The notes under the pieces: generated by a model | What the model was told of the DNA's origin: nothing | What the model saw: only the letters and a program-made list of their open reading frames with translations | Database searches by the model: none | In this document: positions 1-11,817 of the stretch, in pieces | Numbering within the stretch: the first letter of the stretch is position 1 | Layout of the letters: every line of letters starts with the position of its first letter | DNA from: Aphrocallistes beatrix | Taxonomy: Eukaryota; Porifera; Hexactinellida; Sceptrulophora; Aphrocallistidae | Direction: 5' to 3' | NCBI GenBank assembly: GCA_963281255.1 | Contig: OY725492.1 | Location: forward strand, 4,316,571-4,380,570 | DNA length: 64,000 bases | Program-made: the position numbers and the translations under genes

Positions 1-597
1 ATTTATCTCTTCTACTTCTTTTGTTCCGGACTTTTCCACGCTTGGAGAAGACTGATCTAAAGCTGAAGAGTTCTCAGTCTCAGAATTGAAAGACATATGT
101 CTACTGAGTATTCCATTTTTTAAATATCCTCTAGCGTCATTCTGATGTGTCTCATGATCTCTTGCGAGTAGCGGAGAACTGTTCTGAGATGAGTAGGCAT
201 TCGTTCGGCCGCAGGCATTATTGTCTATCACAGGGTGTGTAATAGTTTGGGAATGCTCATTCGAATCAGAATCAGTTATTCTTAAGGAGAAGTTAGAATC
301 TCCTGAGTTCGTGTTGTCACCTGCTAGAGACCTCACAGAAGTAATGACCGGGAGTTCATCATCTGACCCGCTCAAGAATGGAGATGGCGGAGTCAAGATA
401 GTCGAGGGTGTCGAGTTATTAGAATGATTAGAAGGTTCCAATGCAATATATTTCAAATCATTTAATTTGTCTTGAATCAGATTTAATTCACTTTTCGCGA
501 TTTCTGACAGCACTTCAGAAGTGAGAGTTTTAATCAGAAACTCTTCTGCTCCAGGAAGGAAAGTTCTTAGAGATGAGAGAAACTGTTTGGGGTCCAT
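1..597 (-). CDS. N-terminal part of an unknown acidic, Ser-rich protein (zinc-finger gene paralogue), runs off the window
   Basis: An open frame of 199 codons starts at the ATG at 597-595 (MDPKQFLSSLRTFLPGAEEF) and stays open to base 1, so it is 5'-complete and 3'-truncated by the window. The first 60 residues look helical, and the rest is Ser/Asn/Thr-rich and probably disordered. It is clearly paralogous to 11326-11817 on the same strand: both share the leader (FLPGAEEF against FLPEAE-stop-F) and a short block reading ILTPPSPFL followed by SD-E-LP-I-TS. In that paralogue C2H2-type zinc fingers lie downstream, so fingers may follow here outside the window. I do not recognise the leader as a named domain. 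A transcription-factor role is inference only. Confidence 0.6.
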   Translation of the reverse strand, partial: MDPKQFLSSLRTFLPGAEEFLIKTLTSEVLSEIAKSELNLIQDKLNDLKYIALEPSNHSNNSTPSTILTPPSPFLSGSDDELPVITSVRSLAGDNTNSGDSNFSLRITDSDSNEHSQTITHPVIDNNACGRTNAYSSQNSSPLLARDHETHQNDARGYLKNGILSRHMSFNSETENSSALDQSSPSVEKSGTKEVEEIN

Positions 598-632
598 CTT
601 ACAGAATTACATTCGTTAAACAGCTACGAATT

Positions 633-980
633 GCCTAACAATTTAAAGTTCTCAGTACAGTTCATATCCGTACTCGGCATCAACATTGATTTTGAAAACC
701 AAAAGTTCGTCAAAATATACATAAACATAGAAATAAAGAAATTTGGAATCGATTGCAATCATAACCGTCTCTAACCTTGCTGGAAATGTCAACTTTAAAA
801 TTGTGTTTGCTTTCTCTCTCTCAAATGGAATCTCTTAGTCTTACAAATAAGTAATTCAAAATCTAAAATGGTAAAATACACACTATAGCTAATATATAGT
901 GAGTTTAGTGTGTGTGTGTAAAAAAAGTAGTTTGCAACTGTGAATTGAATTCTGAGTTATAAGTCTAAATCCGAATCGAT
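633..980. repeat. Direct repeat, copy A, next to the acidic/zinc-finger paralogue
   Basis: This spacer matches 9318-10248 in the same orientation once the 557-bp transposon in that copy is removed. Shared landmarks are the CTCAGTACAG block, ATTTGGAATCGATTGC, CAAATGGAATCTCTT and TACACACTATAGCTAAT. The two copies flank the block that holds the GVIN-like gene. Confidence 0.75.
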
Positions 981-1814
981 ATGATAAATTATTTACTTTT
1001 GTTTACTATCTATTGGCACATAAAGCAAACAAATCTCAGAAATATGCTACGAGTAGAAACTAACTTTTATTGTTGCTGTGGTTTTGTAGATTTCGATTAT
1101 CATATTTACGATCTTATATTGATAATCTTTAGCTTGGCGGCTATTTTATGTATGGTGGCCAACTTCAGAAATGAGTGCCTCTCTAAATTTATTTTTTCTA
1201 TTCTAGTGGCTTTTTCGGGAAATCATGCAGTCTCTATCCAAGGACGGTCCAACTGTAATAGTGTGTATCATACAAGTATCTTGGATTATAGATCCTATAT
1301 AATAGTACGTGTGTAGGAAACGCACTAAATCAATTAGCCTTGATTACTTATTAAAACCAATATTTTTCAGTAAAAATTATATTTTAACTTCCTCTACGAA
1401 AATCGGATTCTACAAATACCAAACATAGACCATGGGATCCCATTTATACCTCATCAGATTCAGAATAGCGCACTAACGAGGGCACTATTATATGAGGCTC
1501 CCCCTATAGAAATCTATAACATAACTGAATCGTGGCACTACATGAATATCCAGGGGCGCAGTTAGGTTGTGGAGTCCCTATGGCCCTATCTACGTAGTAT
1601 CCTAAGCTAGCTATGACTCCTAGGGGATCTTGATTTTCTCTGTAAATCTGGAGTAATATTAGGTACAAGCTGTCAATTAATTAAATTACAAGCTGTCAAT
1701 TAAAAGATATAAAATATATAATATGTAGATAATACTAAATCCTATTCAAAAGTTTGAAATTTTGTAGTAAGAAAGGAAATAAGAAAAAAATTTGTTTGAA
1801 TATAACCACGAATG
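981..1814. other. Intergenic, no gene seen
   Basis: AT-rich sequence between the direct repeat and the end of the GVIN-like gene. A 111-codon plus-strand frame at 981-1316 has no recognisable domain and no neighbouring splice logic, so I treat it as chance. A short direct repeat (AAGCTGTCAATTAA) occurs twice near 1668-1703. Confidence 0.5.
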
Positions 1815-4342
1815 TTAAATGGTAGTTTTGAATATGTAGTTCTGATAATGCTTCTCAATATCATCAATCGCTTCCTCTGCAGTTAGATCAGACCAATTCT
1901 GATTGATCTCATCATTCCGTTTCACACCATAGTAATCAACAAAATCTTCCTGAAAGGTATGAAGAACCCATTGCCAATACTTTGGCTCAATTAAATCTTG
2001 ACTTAAGATATTCCAAGATTTGAAATTTTCATCAACGGTTTTGTAATCAGAATAATTGTACAATACATTTTTATATAAAAACTTGTGGTTTAATAGAATG
2101 CTTTTCGTACAATCTTCAATAGTTATTTCTTCGGAGTATATACGACGCCATCCACTAATACCTATAGGTCGATGAAAGGAGCTACAATAGTGTTCATGTT
2201 CTCCAGCAGTCAGCTGACAGGGTTCACGGCAAAAGGGGCATAAGGATTTACACTCAATCAAAGAATTTGTAATAATTTCTTGAATAATGCTAAAATTACC
2301 TTTAGCTAGAATTTCTTGTACCCACTGACTCCAATCAAATTCTTTGCATGAATGTTCCATTGCTACTTTGAACAAATCATAAAAATTGCGCATAATTACT
2401 CACATGATGGATATCCAATATTCCTAGATCGCTCATTTTAACCCCACGGACATAATAGGTAATCAAAACATGAAAATGCAGCTTCCACCCTTCCCAAGAA
2501 TTAATTGAATCGATTGGTTCAAATTTTGCAGCTTCGATATATCTTGTCGTGAGCTCCTGTATTTTCATATCCAGATTACTCAGGATCTTGCTGAGAACAT
2601 TTGGTTTTTGTGAATACTCAAGAATATTTCTTTGTATAAAAGAGTTGATGTAATCAAATGGGTGTTCAATGTATTGAAGGTAGGCATCGAAATCATTCTT
2701 TCTTGCCAGTTCCTTCAAGACAGCAAGCTGTAGAGATGCACGGCTGATGTAGATTGTTCCGTGTTCAAGATCGTTAATGAATAGATGAAGTAGTGATCGT
2801 TGGATGGTGTCCTGGAGGTATTGTTTCATTCCGTCTAAAGTTATCTTTGTCAGAATTTCAGCGCATATATCTTCTGATCGAATACCTGCACAAAGTTGAG
2901 AAAAAGTACTGTTCAAAGTGTCTTTAAGGAGGGATAGTTTTACTTCAAGACTATTCCGTTCCAGATATTTTTTTTGCAATATTTCGAAGTTTTTTATCGC
3001 TTTACAACATTGGTAGAATACAAAATCAAAGATAAAGTGATTCGTAAGAGTAAAAGATTCACGAGCATTATCTCTCTCTGACTTATTTTGATCAGCTATA
3101 GCCTTGACAGATTGATTTATTAGAACTCGAAAGTAATCTGCACAATAATTAGAGTTGGGAGGAAATCGTTCAACAATAACGTTTATTTGAGTGTCAAGAG
3201 TTTGGATAATTGATCGTAATTTTTTTAATTCGGATTTATTTACCTTTACTTGAGCTTTCTTGGATGAAATAAATTTTCGAACAATATTAAAAGCTCTATC
3301 GAACATATGTGTTTGACGATTAAGTATCTCAAAATATTTATATGTATAATCTTGCTTAACACCATAAATTTGAAATAATTCTTCAAACTCACTTTTTCCA
3401 AGAACTTCAAATTTTTTCACATCCTTGATTAGAGACCTCTTCTCAGAAATAACATCAAGTTGCTGTAGGTATGGAACTTCGAATAAAACTTGTTGGAGGT
3501 CTCTTGCTATGTTAGCGCATTCTATCTTAGTAAATTGAATTTGCGATTCCAATTCATTCCAGATCTCTTCAAAATATATTTGAACCGAATCCTCACTCTC
3601 AAATGATACCTTGTCTTCTTTGTGCTCGTAAAGATTGCGAACTTTACTCATTCATAGCATTCTATATACTAAGGCAATGGCACTCACCAAAAAATTGGTA
3701 CCATGGATTGGTTAAATACTTCAATCCTAAAACCGTTAATTAAATAACTGTTATTATCAACTATATAATTATCTCATATTGTGAACTCATGGTTGTTTAA
3801 ATATTCATTTTGAAAATATTATGTAACCACAATATTTAGATTTACTTCACATACAACACTAGTGTATTACAATAATGTATTGTTTTGCTGCATATTATTT
3901 CTATTACTCATTTATAATACCTCACTTGACAATACTAATTGCATAAATCATTTGGACGAGATGTCTTGTCTCGTGCCTGACTCGACTTCCAATTACAGAG
4001 GAGTAGAATACTTCATGAAGTTTTTCAATTTCCTAAAGATGGTGCTCGTCGTGAAAATGGTATTGAGCCATTCCAAGACGTGTGAATACTACCAGAACAA
4101 CAAGATCACGGGTGAGTGATTTCTTAAGTAATGTAGTTCATTATTCTAGAATCATGCATATATACATACTCAATCAAGTTGGGTAGAAACAATTGACTGA
4201 ATTTAAAAGACCAAGAAAAAGTGTTGCCTTCCCCAAATTTAGTAAATGCAATCCTCGTTACTACAAAAACGTGGGCATAAATACCTTTTTTTAAATTCGG
4301 ACAAGTGCAATTTAACTAAACGTGCTCCAAATTAACATCGGG

Positions 4343-4402
4343 ACATTTCGCCTTTCCAACCTAACAAGCCTGCTGGTTGTCAGGTTGGAAAGGCGAAATG
4401 TA
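4343..4402. mobile_element. Short palindromic MITE
   Basis: ACATTTCGCCTTTCCAACCT is followed about 20 bases later by its reverse complement, forming a tight hairpin inside the 2.1-kb transposon. No target duplication could be assigned. Confidence 0.6.
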
Positions 4403-4575
4403 ATTTTGGCCCTTAAGATTTTTTATTAGTCAACTTCAGCCGGACTGTTAGCTTATATCATGGATAAGAACAGTGTAGACCAGAACTAAACTGTTGAGTT
4501 CTTGAAATTCGTTAATGATGTTTAGGAGATGTTCAATGTGAATTGGGTAGGGAAGAATAGTCGTTTAACGACGAT

Positions 4576-4729
4576 CATAGGCGTAACTATTTTGATTTTT
4601 TCATGGTTAGCTGGGGTGGCGAGATTTGTCAACATATATCAAACTAATGTGGCATGTCACCCCAAGTCAACATAACATTTAGGTATGTGGTGGCACGCTA
4701 CCCCTGCCACCCCTGGAGTTACACCTATG
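4576..4729. mobile_element. 154-bp hAT-type MITE
   Basis: Terminal inverted repeats CATAGGCGTAACT and AGTTACACCTATG are flanked by a perfect 8-bp duplication ACGACGAT (4568-4575 and 4730-4737). An 8-bp duplication fits the hAT superfamily. It is nested in the larger transposon. Confidence 0.8.
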
Positions 4730-4989
4730 ACGACGATGTATCTGCACCCTCAGCAGAAATTTAAAACATTTATTCTGGCTCTTCCCGTACTAATATTATT
4801 CATTTGGCATGTGCTACTATGGAACTAAAACATTGTATACACTTCTAATAAAGTTAAGACCTATATATAATGCACTAGTATTGAAACAAGAGAATAGTAA
4901 ACTGGCTAAATTCAAGAACTAATTTAATATATTCTTTGTTTATTTAGTCAACTTCACAGACTGTAGAAATCAACTTCACAGACTGTTGA

Positions 4990-5295
4990 CTTGACTGTTG
5001 ACAGACTTGACTTAGCTTGACATGACATGACATGACATGACATGTCATGTCATGTCATGTCATGTCATGTCATGTCATGTCATGTCATGTCATGTTATGT
5101 CATGTCATGTCATGTCATGTCATGTCAAGCTAAGTCAAGTCTGTCCCTCAAGCTAAGTCAAGTCTGTCCCTCAAGCTAAGTCAAGTCTGTCTCTCAAGCT
5201 AAGTCAAGTCTGTCTCTCAAGCTAAGTCAAGTCTGTCTCTCAAGCTAAGTCAAGTCTGTCTCTCAAGCTAAGTCAAGTCTGTCCCTCAAGTCTCA
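4990..5295. repeat. CATGA/CATGT pentamer palindrome plus 23-bp tandem repeat
   Basis: About 5020-5125 is a run of CATGA that flips to CATGT, making a self-complementary tract bounded by GACTTAGCTTGACATG and its reverse complement. From about 5125 to 5290 a 23-bp unit (CAAGCTAAGTCAAGTCTGTC plus CCT or TCT) repeats about seven times. Confidence 0.85.
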
Positions 5296-5540
5296 ATATT
5301 GTGATTAACTATTCTTTTGATATTTTGTATGTATTAAGTATTAAATAATTCGACTATGTGCATTAAAAACCAAATAATATATCTCATTTCAATTGTTCTG
5401 AAATAATAGTTAGTTTGTCAGGGTGGGTGAATGCCTAAATTGATGGAAAATTGAAATATCTACAATATCAAAATTATTGGTTTTGAAGTATTTAACCAAT
5501 CCATGGTACTAATTTTTTGGTGAGTGCCATTGCCTTAGTA

Positions 5541-5725
5541 CAGTCAGGGTCGCTTATTGTGAACAACCAGGGGACTAAAAAATATGTTCATAATAGAGAT
5601 ACTTCATATTAAGCGGACTCGATTCAATACAAATCCTATCTAAAAAATGAAAATGGGACCAGGAGGTTAGTTCATAATAAACGAATGTTCATATTAAGCG
5701 GGTTCATAATAAGCGACCCTGACTG
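5541..5725. mobile_element. 185-bp pogo/Tigger-like MITE nested in the right TIR
   Basis: CAGTCAGGGTCGCTTATT and its exact reverse complement bound the element, with TA on both sides (5539-5540 and 5726-5727). The left TIR of the host transposon shows the empty site, so this insertion is younger than the host element. Confidence 0.85.
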
Positions 5726-6104
5726 TATATAGAATGCTATGACTCATTATTTCGCTTCGAAATTTTCCAAATTTTTCATCAATAATTATTTTTTGCTCTT
5801 CAACTCGAAAAATCATATCACACTCTTCTCTAACTTTATTCTGTTCTCTATCTCTACAACTTTTAAAATATCTTTTTGTTTGTGAGTTCCATTGTTGAAA
5901 ACAGAATTTCTTTTCGTGTTTAACAAAATAAAAATCCATTATTTCTTCTTCATTTTCAGAAGATAAACTATTGGTTTTTTCAAATAAATCATCTCGGATA
6001 ATTTCCAATGTATCTTGAATTTGGCAATTTTCAACATTAGAGAGTTTGTTAAAATATTCAGATTTTATGCCAGCCATTTCCTGAGCAAAATGTGAGTACC
6101 AGCT

Positions 6105-6484
6105 GGGGCCTTATTCACTAAGAAAACTTAAGATTTGCTTAACTTTTGAATATTCAAAATTAGAAGAGATTTTTAAAGAATTCAAATAGATTGATTACTC
6201 TATTAATTTTAAGTGGTACAATTGAAATGCTTGACAAATTTTGACTCATTTGTTAAACTTTTCAGAAAGTTACGTAATATTTTAAGTTAAGTATGACGTC
6301 ATAATACTTAAGTATGACATCACGAATATTTCGAGAGTGACTTGGAATATTTCCAGTATTTAGGTAGTTTATATTTCTATTGGTATCATTGAACATCTAT
6401 TTACCCAAATCGTAATGCAACTCTTCAAAATTTCCACTATACAAAGTTAAGCAAAACTTAAGTTTTCTTAGTGAATAAGGCCCC
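6105..6484. mobile_element. 380-bp MITE inside the GVIN-like coding exon
   Basis: GGGGCCTTATTCACTAAGAA at one end is matched by its reverse complement at the other, continuing through AACTTAAG. It interrupts the coding sequence between a family-typical LSSW and SWYSHF. The frame is recovered when the element is removed, with a one- or two-base uncertainty about its ends. No clear target duplication was found. Confidence 0.8.
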
Positions 6485-9317
6485 AGGAAGAGAGAGAAAT
6501 GTCCAATTGAGAACGACAATTCAACTCTACCATATTTCTATAACTGAATACAAAATTCTCGTTTAGAACAGAGTGCCAGAGAGTGCAAAGCTTGTTTTTC
6601 CATTGCTCCATATTCAAAAAATTCCGATCTTGATCTGAACAGTAAGCCATTAACTTCGTTCGCAATTCCTCGACTTTTTTAACATATCCTGACGATATTG
6701 AGGACATGGGTGGTTCTCCTTCGAACAGTCCGGGGAAATAAAAAACATCTTCTTCAGGATTAAACTCGATCACATCACAAAATCGACGAAACTGTGATTC
6801 CTTATTTTCTTGTAGTGCGGCACATGCAGTCATCTCGTTCAGTGTATCAATTAAATTCTTCCTTGCTATCATTAAATTCGTATTAGCTTCGACATCTCCG
6901 ACGTTTTGATGGACGAATAAACACTTTGGCTTTCCATGAGTAAGCTTCATCCGTATAAAAGCAATGACTGTTATTTCCAAGATATCCTGCACCTCAGAAT
7001 GCCTCTCACCTTTAATGTTAATCAAAGCAATGTCTCCAAGTCCCACAATGAATGTAGCCATTTCGTTGTCTCGCTTGTAGGAGAGGCTACCAGAGAATTC
7101 AGGAGCACGGAGCCCCTCTGTGTCCAGGAGCACCAGATAGTCATAGCCTAATTCCCTCTTCAGTGACTTCTTCACTTCTATCATTTGCATAAATACTCCT
7201 CGAGTACAGCGACCGGAAGAAACAGGGAAATCAATGCCGAACATTGTATTGAGGAGAGTTGACTTGCCACTGCTCTGAATTCCCAGAACAGATATGACAA
7301 AAAGTTTTTTATCAGGACCAATAAGTTCAGTGAGAGAGCTAAGAACCTCTGAAACCCATTGCAATGGAACGTGATTGACATCTCCATTAACAATTTCAAA
7401 GGAATGCCCTTGAAGGATTAGGTTCGCCATTATACCAGGAAGCAGTGTTGGGCAAAAGTTCAGTTTATGTTTTATATCCTTCTTTTGTTTTGCACCACAA
7501 GTAGAATATGCTTCATATACTTGACCAATTTCGCGAAATATATGTTCAATACCGAATGAAGATTGGGTTATGATTTCCGCAGTCTTCAAAAGATTAGATT
7601 TTGCCTCTTCCTCCATTTCATCCCTCTCATCTCTATCTACTGAATTAGAATGATAGGAGTAGGACTTAACCAACCACTTTTTATATTCAGTGTATAATAT
7701 GGGTAGATGTTTTCTAGATACAACATTCAAATAATTCTTTAGAAGCTCCCAAAACAAAAAAAATCCAGATTTGTCTTTGGTTAACCGGGGACATTGTTTT
7801 AAGACTTCAGAAAACAAAGTTGAAGGCCTGGCTAATAATTCTATCTGCGAAGATCTCGCCTCAATCCGCGCGTTTTCAAGGTCTTGATAGTATTCCTTAA
7901 ATTCACTTTTACCAACTTGTTGAAGCTCTCTGTTTGCCTCAGCCCAATCGCCGAACTTCGTTTGAAGCGGTAGCAATCGTTGTTTCAGTTCTCCAAGAGA
8001 TCTTTTACACGAAGAAACTGAAACACCCCTTTCATCCATTGATATCTGCTGAATATCTTTACAAGCTGCATCAACTATATTTTGGTTGGATAAGATCTCT
8101 TCTTCCATTGTATCAACGGATATACCAAACCGAGTTGCAATTTGAATGCACTCAGTTAGTGTTAGTGGAATCTGTCTATCTTCATCGATACTTTGTGAAA
8201 TCGATTTCTCTATGAGCTCCAAGTTTTGACAAGTATTTCTCTTCCTTAAACCGATCGTTTTCTGTTTATCATTCAATATATTTGGGATACACTCAGGACA
8301 AGGATTTCTGTTCGAATTTCCTTTATAAATGAGAAAAATAACTTTAGCTTTGGATTTATCATGAATTTCTTCAAGCTGTTTGGCAATATCCTGTGTTAGC
8401 TCAGACAGTGGAACGAATACATAAAATATGTTTGAAATTTCGCTAAGAAATTCGCGTTGCTTAGGAAAGTTGCAAGCATTCCCTCTAAGGTTAAGCATTA
8501 TGAAATGCTGTTTGATGATACACGTTTCTATACATTTTGGGAGATACCAAGCAACTTCAACTGTTCCGTCCAAAAGATATCTTTTCTTTGTATTGCCACT
8601 GCAATCTTTATGGAAAAAGTACTCATGATTTATTTTAAGAATTCGATTTAAGAATTCAGACTTTTGACTATTCTCACAATCACAAAACCGCATAAATGAA
8701 ACGATTGGGAGAGGTTCATCAACAGCTGAGAATGCTTTTGTACTATCTTTGCCAAAACAACGATTCAATATCAGAGTTTGGAAAGCGAAATGATTAAAAG
8801 TTACTCGATTAGAAATGGAATCATAGGTAATGAGTGGAAGAGAGAGCAGACACTTGGAGATTTGGTTCACGAGGGTTTGGCGAAATATTGGATGTGATTT
8901 CAAGAAAATATACAAAAACACATCCATAGGATGGACTACACCATCTTCATCTTCTTCATCCAGGAAAGCAGAAATAAGATTGTCGTTCACTATCGTTGAG
9001 GCAGATCCATTCAACGGATTGATTGGAAGGCTGGGTAGATTTCGACTTGATGCGTCCAGGAGCATAATCCTTCTGAGCATATAAGAAGGAAGATCAGAGA
9101 TAGAAAGAGAGGAGAAGTTTAAGGAATCAAGAGATATCGCATCAGAGAGAGTTATAATATTCTTTCCAAGAGAGAAATTCATTTGTTTAGAAAATTCCTC
9201 CATTTTTCAATCAGAATAATTCTAAATTATAAGGAATCTAGAAAAAATAACTCAACATACCATAACTCATTAATAATAATGAAAAATTCTAAAGCACATC
9301 GACGCATTGACAGCTAT

Positions 9318-10248
9318 TGCCTAACAGTTGAAAACTCTCAGTACAGCTCATATCCATACTCGGCATCAACATTGATTTTGAAAACCAAAAGTTCGTCAAA
9401 ATCAGGGTTGCCATCTCCTCAGTCATAAAAAAAAGGACACTCAGGGATAGATCGAAGATTTAGAAAAACGATGTAAAGAGAGAGCGTAGCGAACGACAAT
9501 AATGGCTGTCTGGGTGCTAGCACCCCAAGGAATTGTTTTGAATGTTTTTAGTGTGCTTCTATATCATTATATTGGATCTCTGATCCAATATAATGTTATA
9601 GTAGCACAGTTCTAAAATGAGTGCTGGTGTCCGGCCGTATGTGGTGTACAGACCTGAGTTTAAGAGATATCGGTTTGAATTTTTTTGTGAAGCTGCGGAC
9701 ATATATGTAAATTCTCACCTAGGGTTTCGATTTCCAAAATATGCTAAATCATCATGATAGCCATTCTAGTATATAATCTACAAGTAAAACGTAAAAGGAC
9801 AAGAATGAGTTTATAAGAACAAAAAGGACAAAAAGCGAAAAAAAGGACAATAAGGACAAAAAGCGAAAAAAAAGGACAAAAAGGACAGCATATTTTAAAA
9901 AGGACAAGTAGCAAAAAAGAAGGACTGTCCTTTCTAAAAAAGGACGTATGGTAACCCTGGTCAAAATATACACAAACATAGAAATAAAGAAAATTTGGAC
10001 ATTTGGAATCGATTGCAATCATAACCGTCTCTAACTCTGCTGGAAATGTCAACTTTAAAAATTGTGATTTGCTCTCAAATGGAATCTCTTCGTCTCACAA
10101 ATAAGTAATTCAAAATCTACAGTTAAATGGAAATGTTAAAATACACACTATAGCTAATGAGAAGTGAGTCTATATGTGTGTTGATTAAAAATAAGTAGTT
10201 TGTAGCTGTGAATTTAATTCTGAGTTATAAATATAAATCAGATCGATT
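9318..10248. repeat. Direct repeat, copy B, interrupted by a hAT-like element
   Basis: The same sequence as 633-980, here split at 9402 by a transposon and resuming at 9960. It runs up to the stop codon of the zinc-finger gene at 10259. Confidence 0.75.
9403..9959. mobile_element. 557-bp non-autonomous hAT-like element
   Basis: It begins CAGGGTTGCCAT, ends ATGGTAACCCTG, and is flanked by an 8-bp duplication GTCAAAAT (9395-9402 and 9960-9967). The empty site is visible in the other copy of the direct repeat near 710. Its right half is rich in AAGGACAAAAAGGAC-like short repeats. No transposase frame is present. Confidence 0.9.
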
Positions 10249-10258
10249 CCATGTCGAG

Positions 10259-11817
10259 TTAAACTGAATGAGCGTCAGTCATATCTTGAGTGATCTCACA
10301 ATCTGAGTCTAACTCGTTAGTAGATAATCTGGCTAGCTTGAGAGGAGGCCAGACCTCAGCTCTAACAGGAAGTAGAGAGTGAGAGCTCTCCGAAATACAT
10401 GAGTCTAAATCTCTGTGATGGTGGTTTATATGAGTATTGAGTTGAGAGCTTAACTTAAATCTTTTGAAGCATTTCAAGCATCGATAACTTCCATCGATTT
10501 CGTGTTCTGGAGAAGAGTTATCCTCGCAAACTTGTGAGATATTCGGTTTACTCTCAGCTTTCTGCAGGCAATTCTCACATAATTTAGGATTTGGGTGCTT
10601 TTTGGTTTTCTTGTGCTGTGTGAGTTCACACTTGTTTCTAAAGTCAATCTTACAATGCGAACAAAATGCTTTCTCACTTCCGATAGTTCTGTGTTGAGCA
10701 AATTCTTCCATCTTCACATATTTCGCTAAACAGAGATTGCATTTATAATGCATCCCAACATTGACCTGAACAACCTCGCGACATTTGTCACATTTATACT
10801 CAGCTCTGTTTTTCTGGTGTGCAATGCTGTAGTGCTGCGTTAGAGTGCGGATTAACTGCTGCCGCTCTAAACACAAACATTTAGGCTTCGTAAATCAAAA
10901 TAAATAGAAACTAGCTTTGAACTATTAAAGGGCATAGATTGAAAAATCAAAACATGCCCAAAAAGTCCTCAAATTATGCTCAATAATAAAAGTCGAGAAC
11001 TAGAAAGTATACAAACTCATCTACATGATATATATGCTACATAGTTCTAACCTAGAACAGTCGAATCGAGAATAAAGCTGTTCCTGACACCCAATCTGGA
11101 GAACACTGAGGGTTTAGCTGTCACACGATATTCAGAATCCGTGAATTGACAGGTGTTAGTTCCGGTTTTAGTTCTGGATTCACAGGCAGTCTCACAGTCT
11201 GAGAGAGAGGAAGGAAACGCCTCGTCTGGATTTGCATGGACATCTATGACGTCATCATTTTGTGTGTCGTTACTGATCGTCTCACTCCTAGATTTGCATT
11301 ACGATTAAAAACTAGTCGACAGTACTTAACTACAAATAGTGCTATCCATCCACCTAGCTTGGGAATTGTCAGCATGGAGAGATCTAGAAGGAAAACCAGT
11401 CGGTGAATTGCCATTTATCCGTAAGGAGAAGCTAGATGCTTGTGAGTTTGTATCCTGACTCGTTCGAGAGGTGACAATCGGGAGCTGTTCATCTGATTCG
11501 TACAAGAATGGGGAGGGAGGAGTCAGAATGATGGAGACTGATTGGATAGAACATGGAGATTGCGAATTTTCAAAACTGAAATCAGATTCTGGCTGGTGCA
11601 GTGATCGGGTTAGCTTTGAACGAAGATAGAAATGTACTCGAGGTTGCATTGGAGATTTCAGTGCAATCGATTTTAAACTATTCAACTTCTCTCTGATTGA
11701 ACTTAATTCAGATCCTGCGCTCTCTGAGAGGCTTTCGTTCTCAAGAGTTCCGAGCAGAAATTATTCTGCCTCAGGTAGGAAAGTATTTAGGGCTGAGAGG
11801 AACTGTTCGACACTCAT
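10259..11817 (-). pseudogene. C2H2-type zinc-finger gene with a premature stop in its leader exon
   Basis: The last exon, 10866-10259, encodes several Cys/His finger-like modules: CDKC, CNLC with HRTIG, FCSHCKIDF followed by H and H, LCENC, and a good C2H2 finger (CLKCFKRFKLSSQLNTHINHHH). The preceding exon, about 11290-11052, joins it in phase (acceptor TTTAG at 10867, donor GTTAG at 11051), giving an acidic Ser/Thr stretch. Further upstream, 11817-11326 matches the protein at 1-597 but has TAA at codon 19 (11763-11761) where the paralogue has Glu. Either the leader exon is dead and translation starts further in, or the gene is decaying. Predicted nuclear DNA-binding function rests only on the finger-like pattern, and several modules are irregular. 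Confidence 0.55.

Larger units (their letters stand above)
3653..5741. mobile_element. 2.1-kb DNA transposon with ~70-bp TIRs inside the GVIN-like gene
   Basis: Both ends read CATAGCATTCTATATA inward, and the inverted repeat continues through AAGGCAATGGCACTCACC to TTGGTTAAATACTTCAA. The element is flanked by a 7-bp target duplication ACTCATT (3646-3652 and 5742-5748). Removing the element plus one duplication rejoins the GVIN reading frame exactly. The interior has a possible exon-like stretch at about 3960-4110 on the plus strand ending in a GGTGAGT donor, but I cannot match it to a transposase. Three smaller repeats are nested inside. The superfamily is unassigned. Confidence 0.85.
1815..9203 (-). 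pseudogene. GVIN1/URGCP-like interferon-inducible very large GTPase, disrupted
   Basis: The coding sequence reads 9203 to 1815 as essentially one long exon, as in vertebrate GVIN genes. Segment 9203-6468 (911 codons) carries the N-terminal region and a dynamin-like G domain: P-loop GIQSSGKS at about residues 641-648, DTEG at about 694, and a G4-like HQNVGD at about 765-770. Segment 6104-5742, then 3651-2377, form the coiled helical middle. Segment 2393-1815 is the Cys/His-rich tail (CPFCREPC and HEHYC, then a GW-R-I block) typical of the family. Three lesions interrupt it: a MITE at 6105-6484, a 2.1-kb transposon at 3653-5741, and a one-base frameshift in the run of five A's at 2381-2385. Joining the coding pieces across each lesion restores a sensible family-like reading, so the breaks look recent. 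Expected full length is about 1,640 aa, shorter than the roughly 2,400 aa of vertebrate GVINs. A splice that removes the inserts is possible, but I found no in-frame one. Confidence 0.85.

Noticed and set aside
981-1316. 111-codon plus-strand open frame
   Set aside because: Hydrophobic, AT-driven composition, no domain, no promoter or splice support, and it abuts a repeat copy.
3862-4119. 85-codon plus-strand frame in the 2.1-kb transposon
   Set aside because: Possibly an exon of a lost transposase because it ends in GGTGAGT, but no family match, so not called as a gene.
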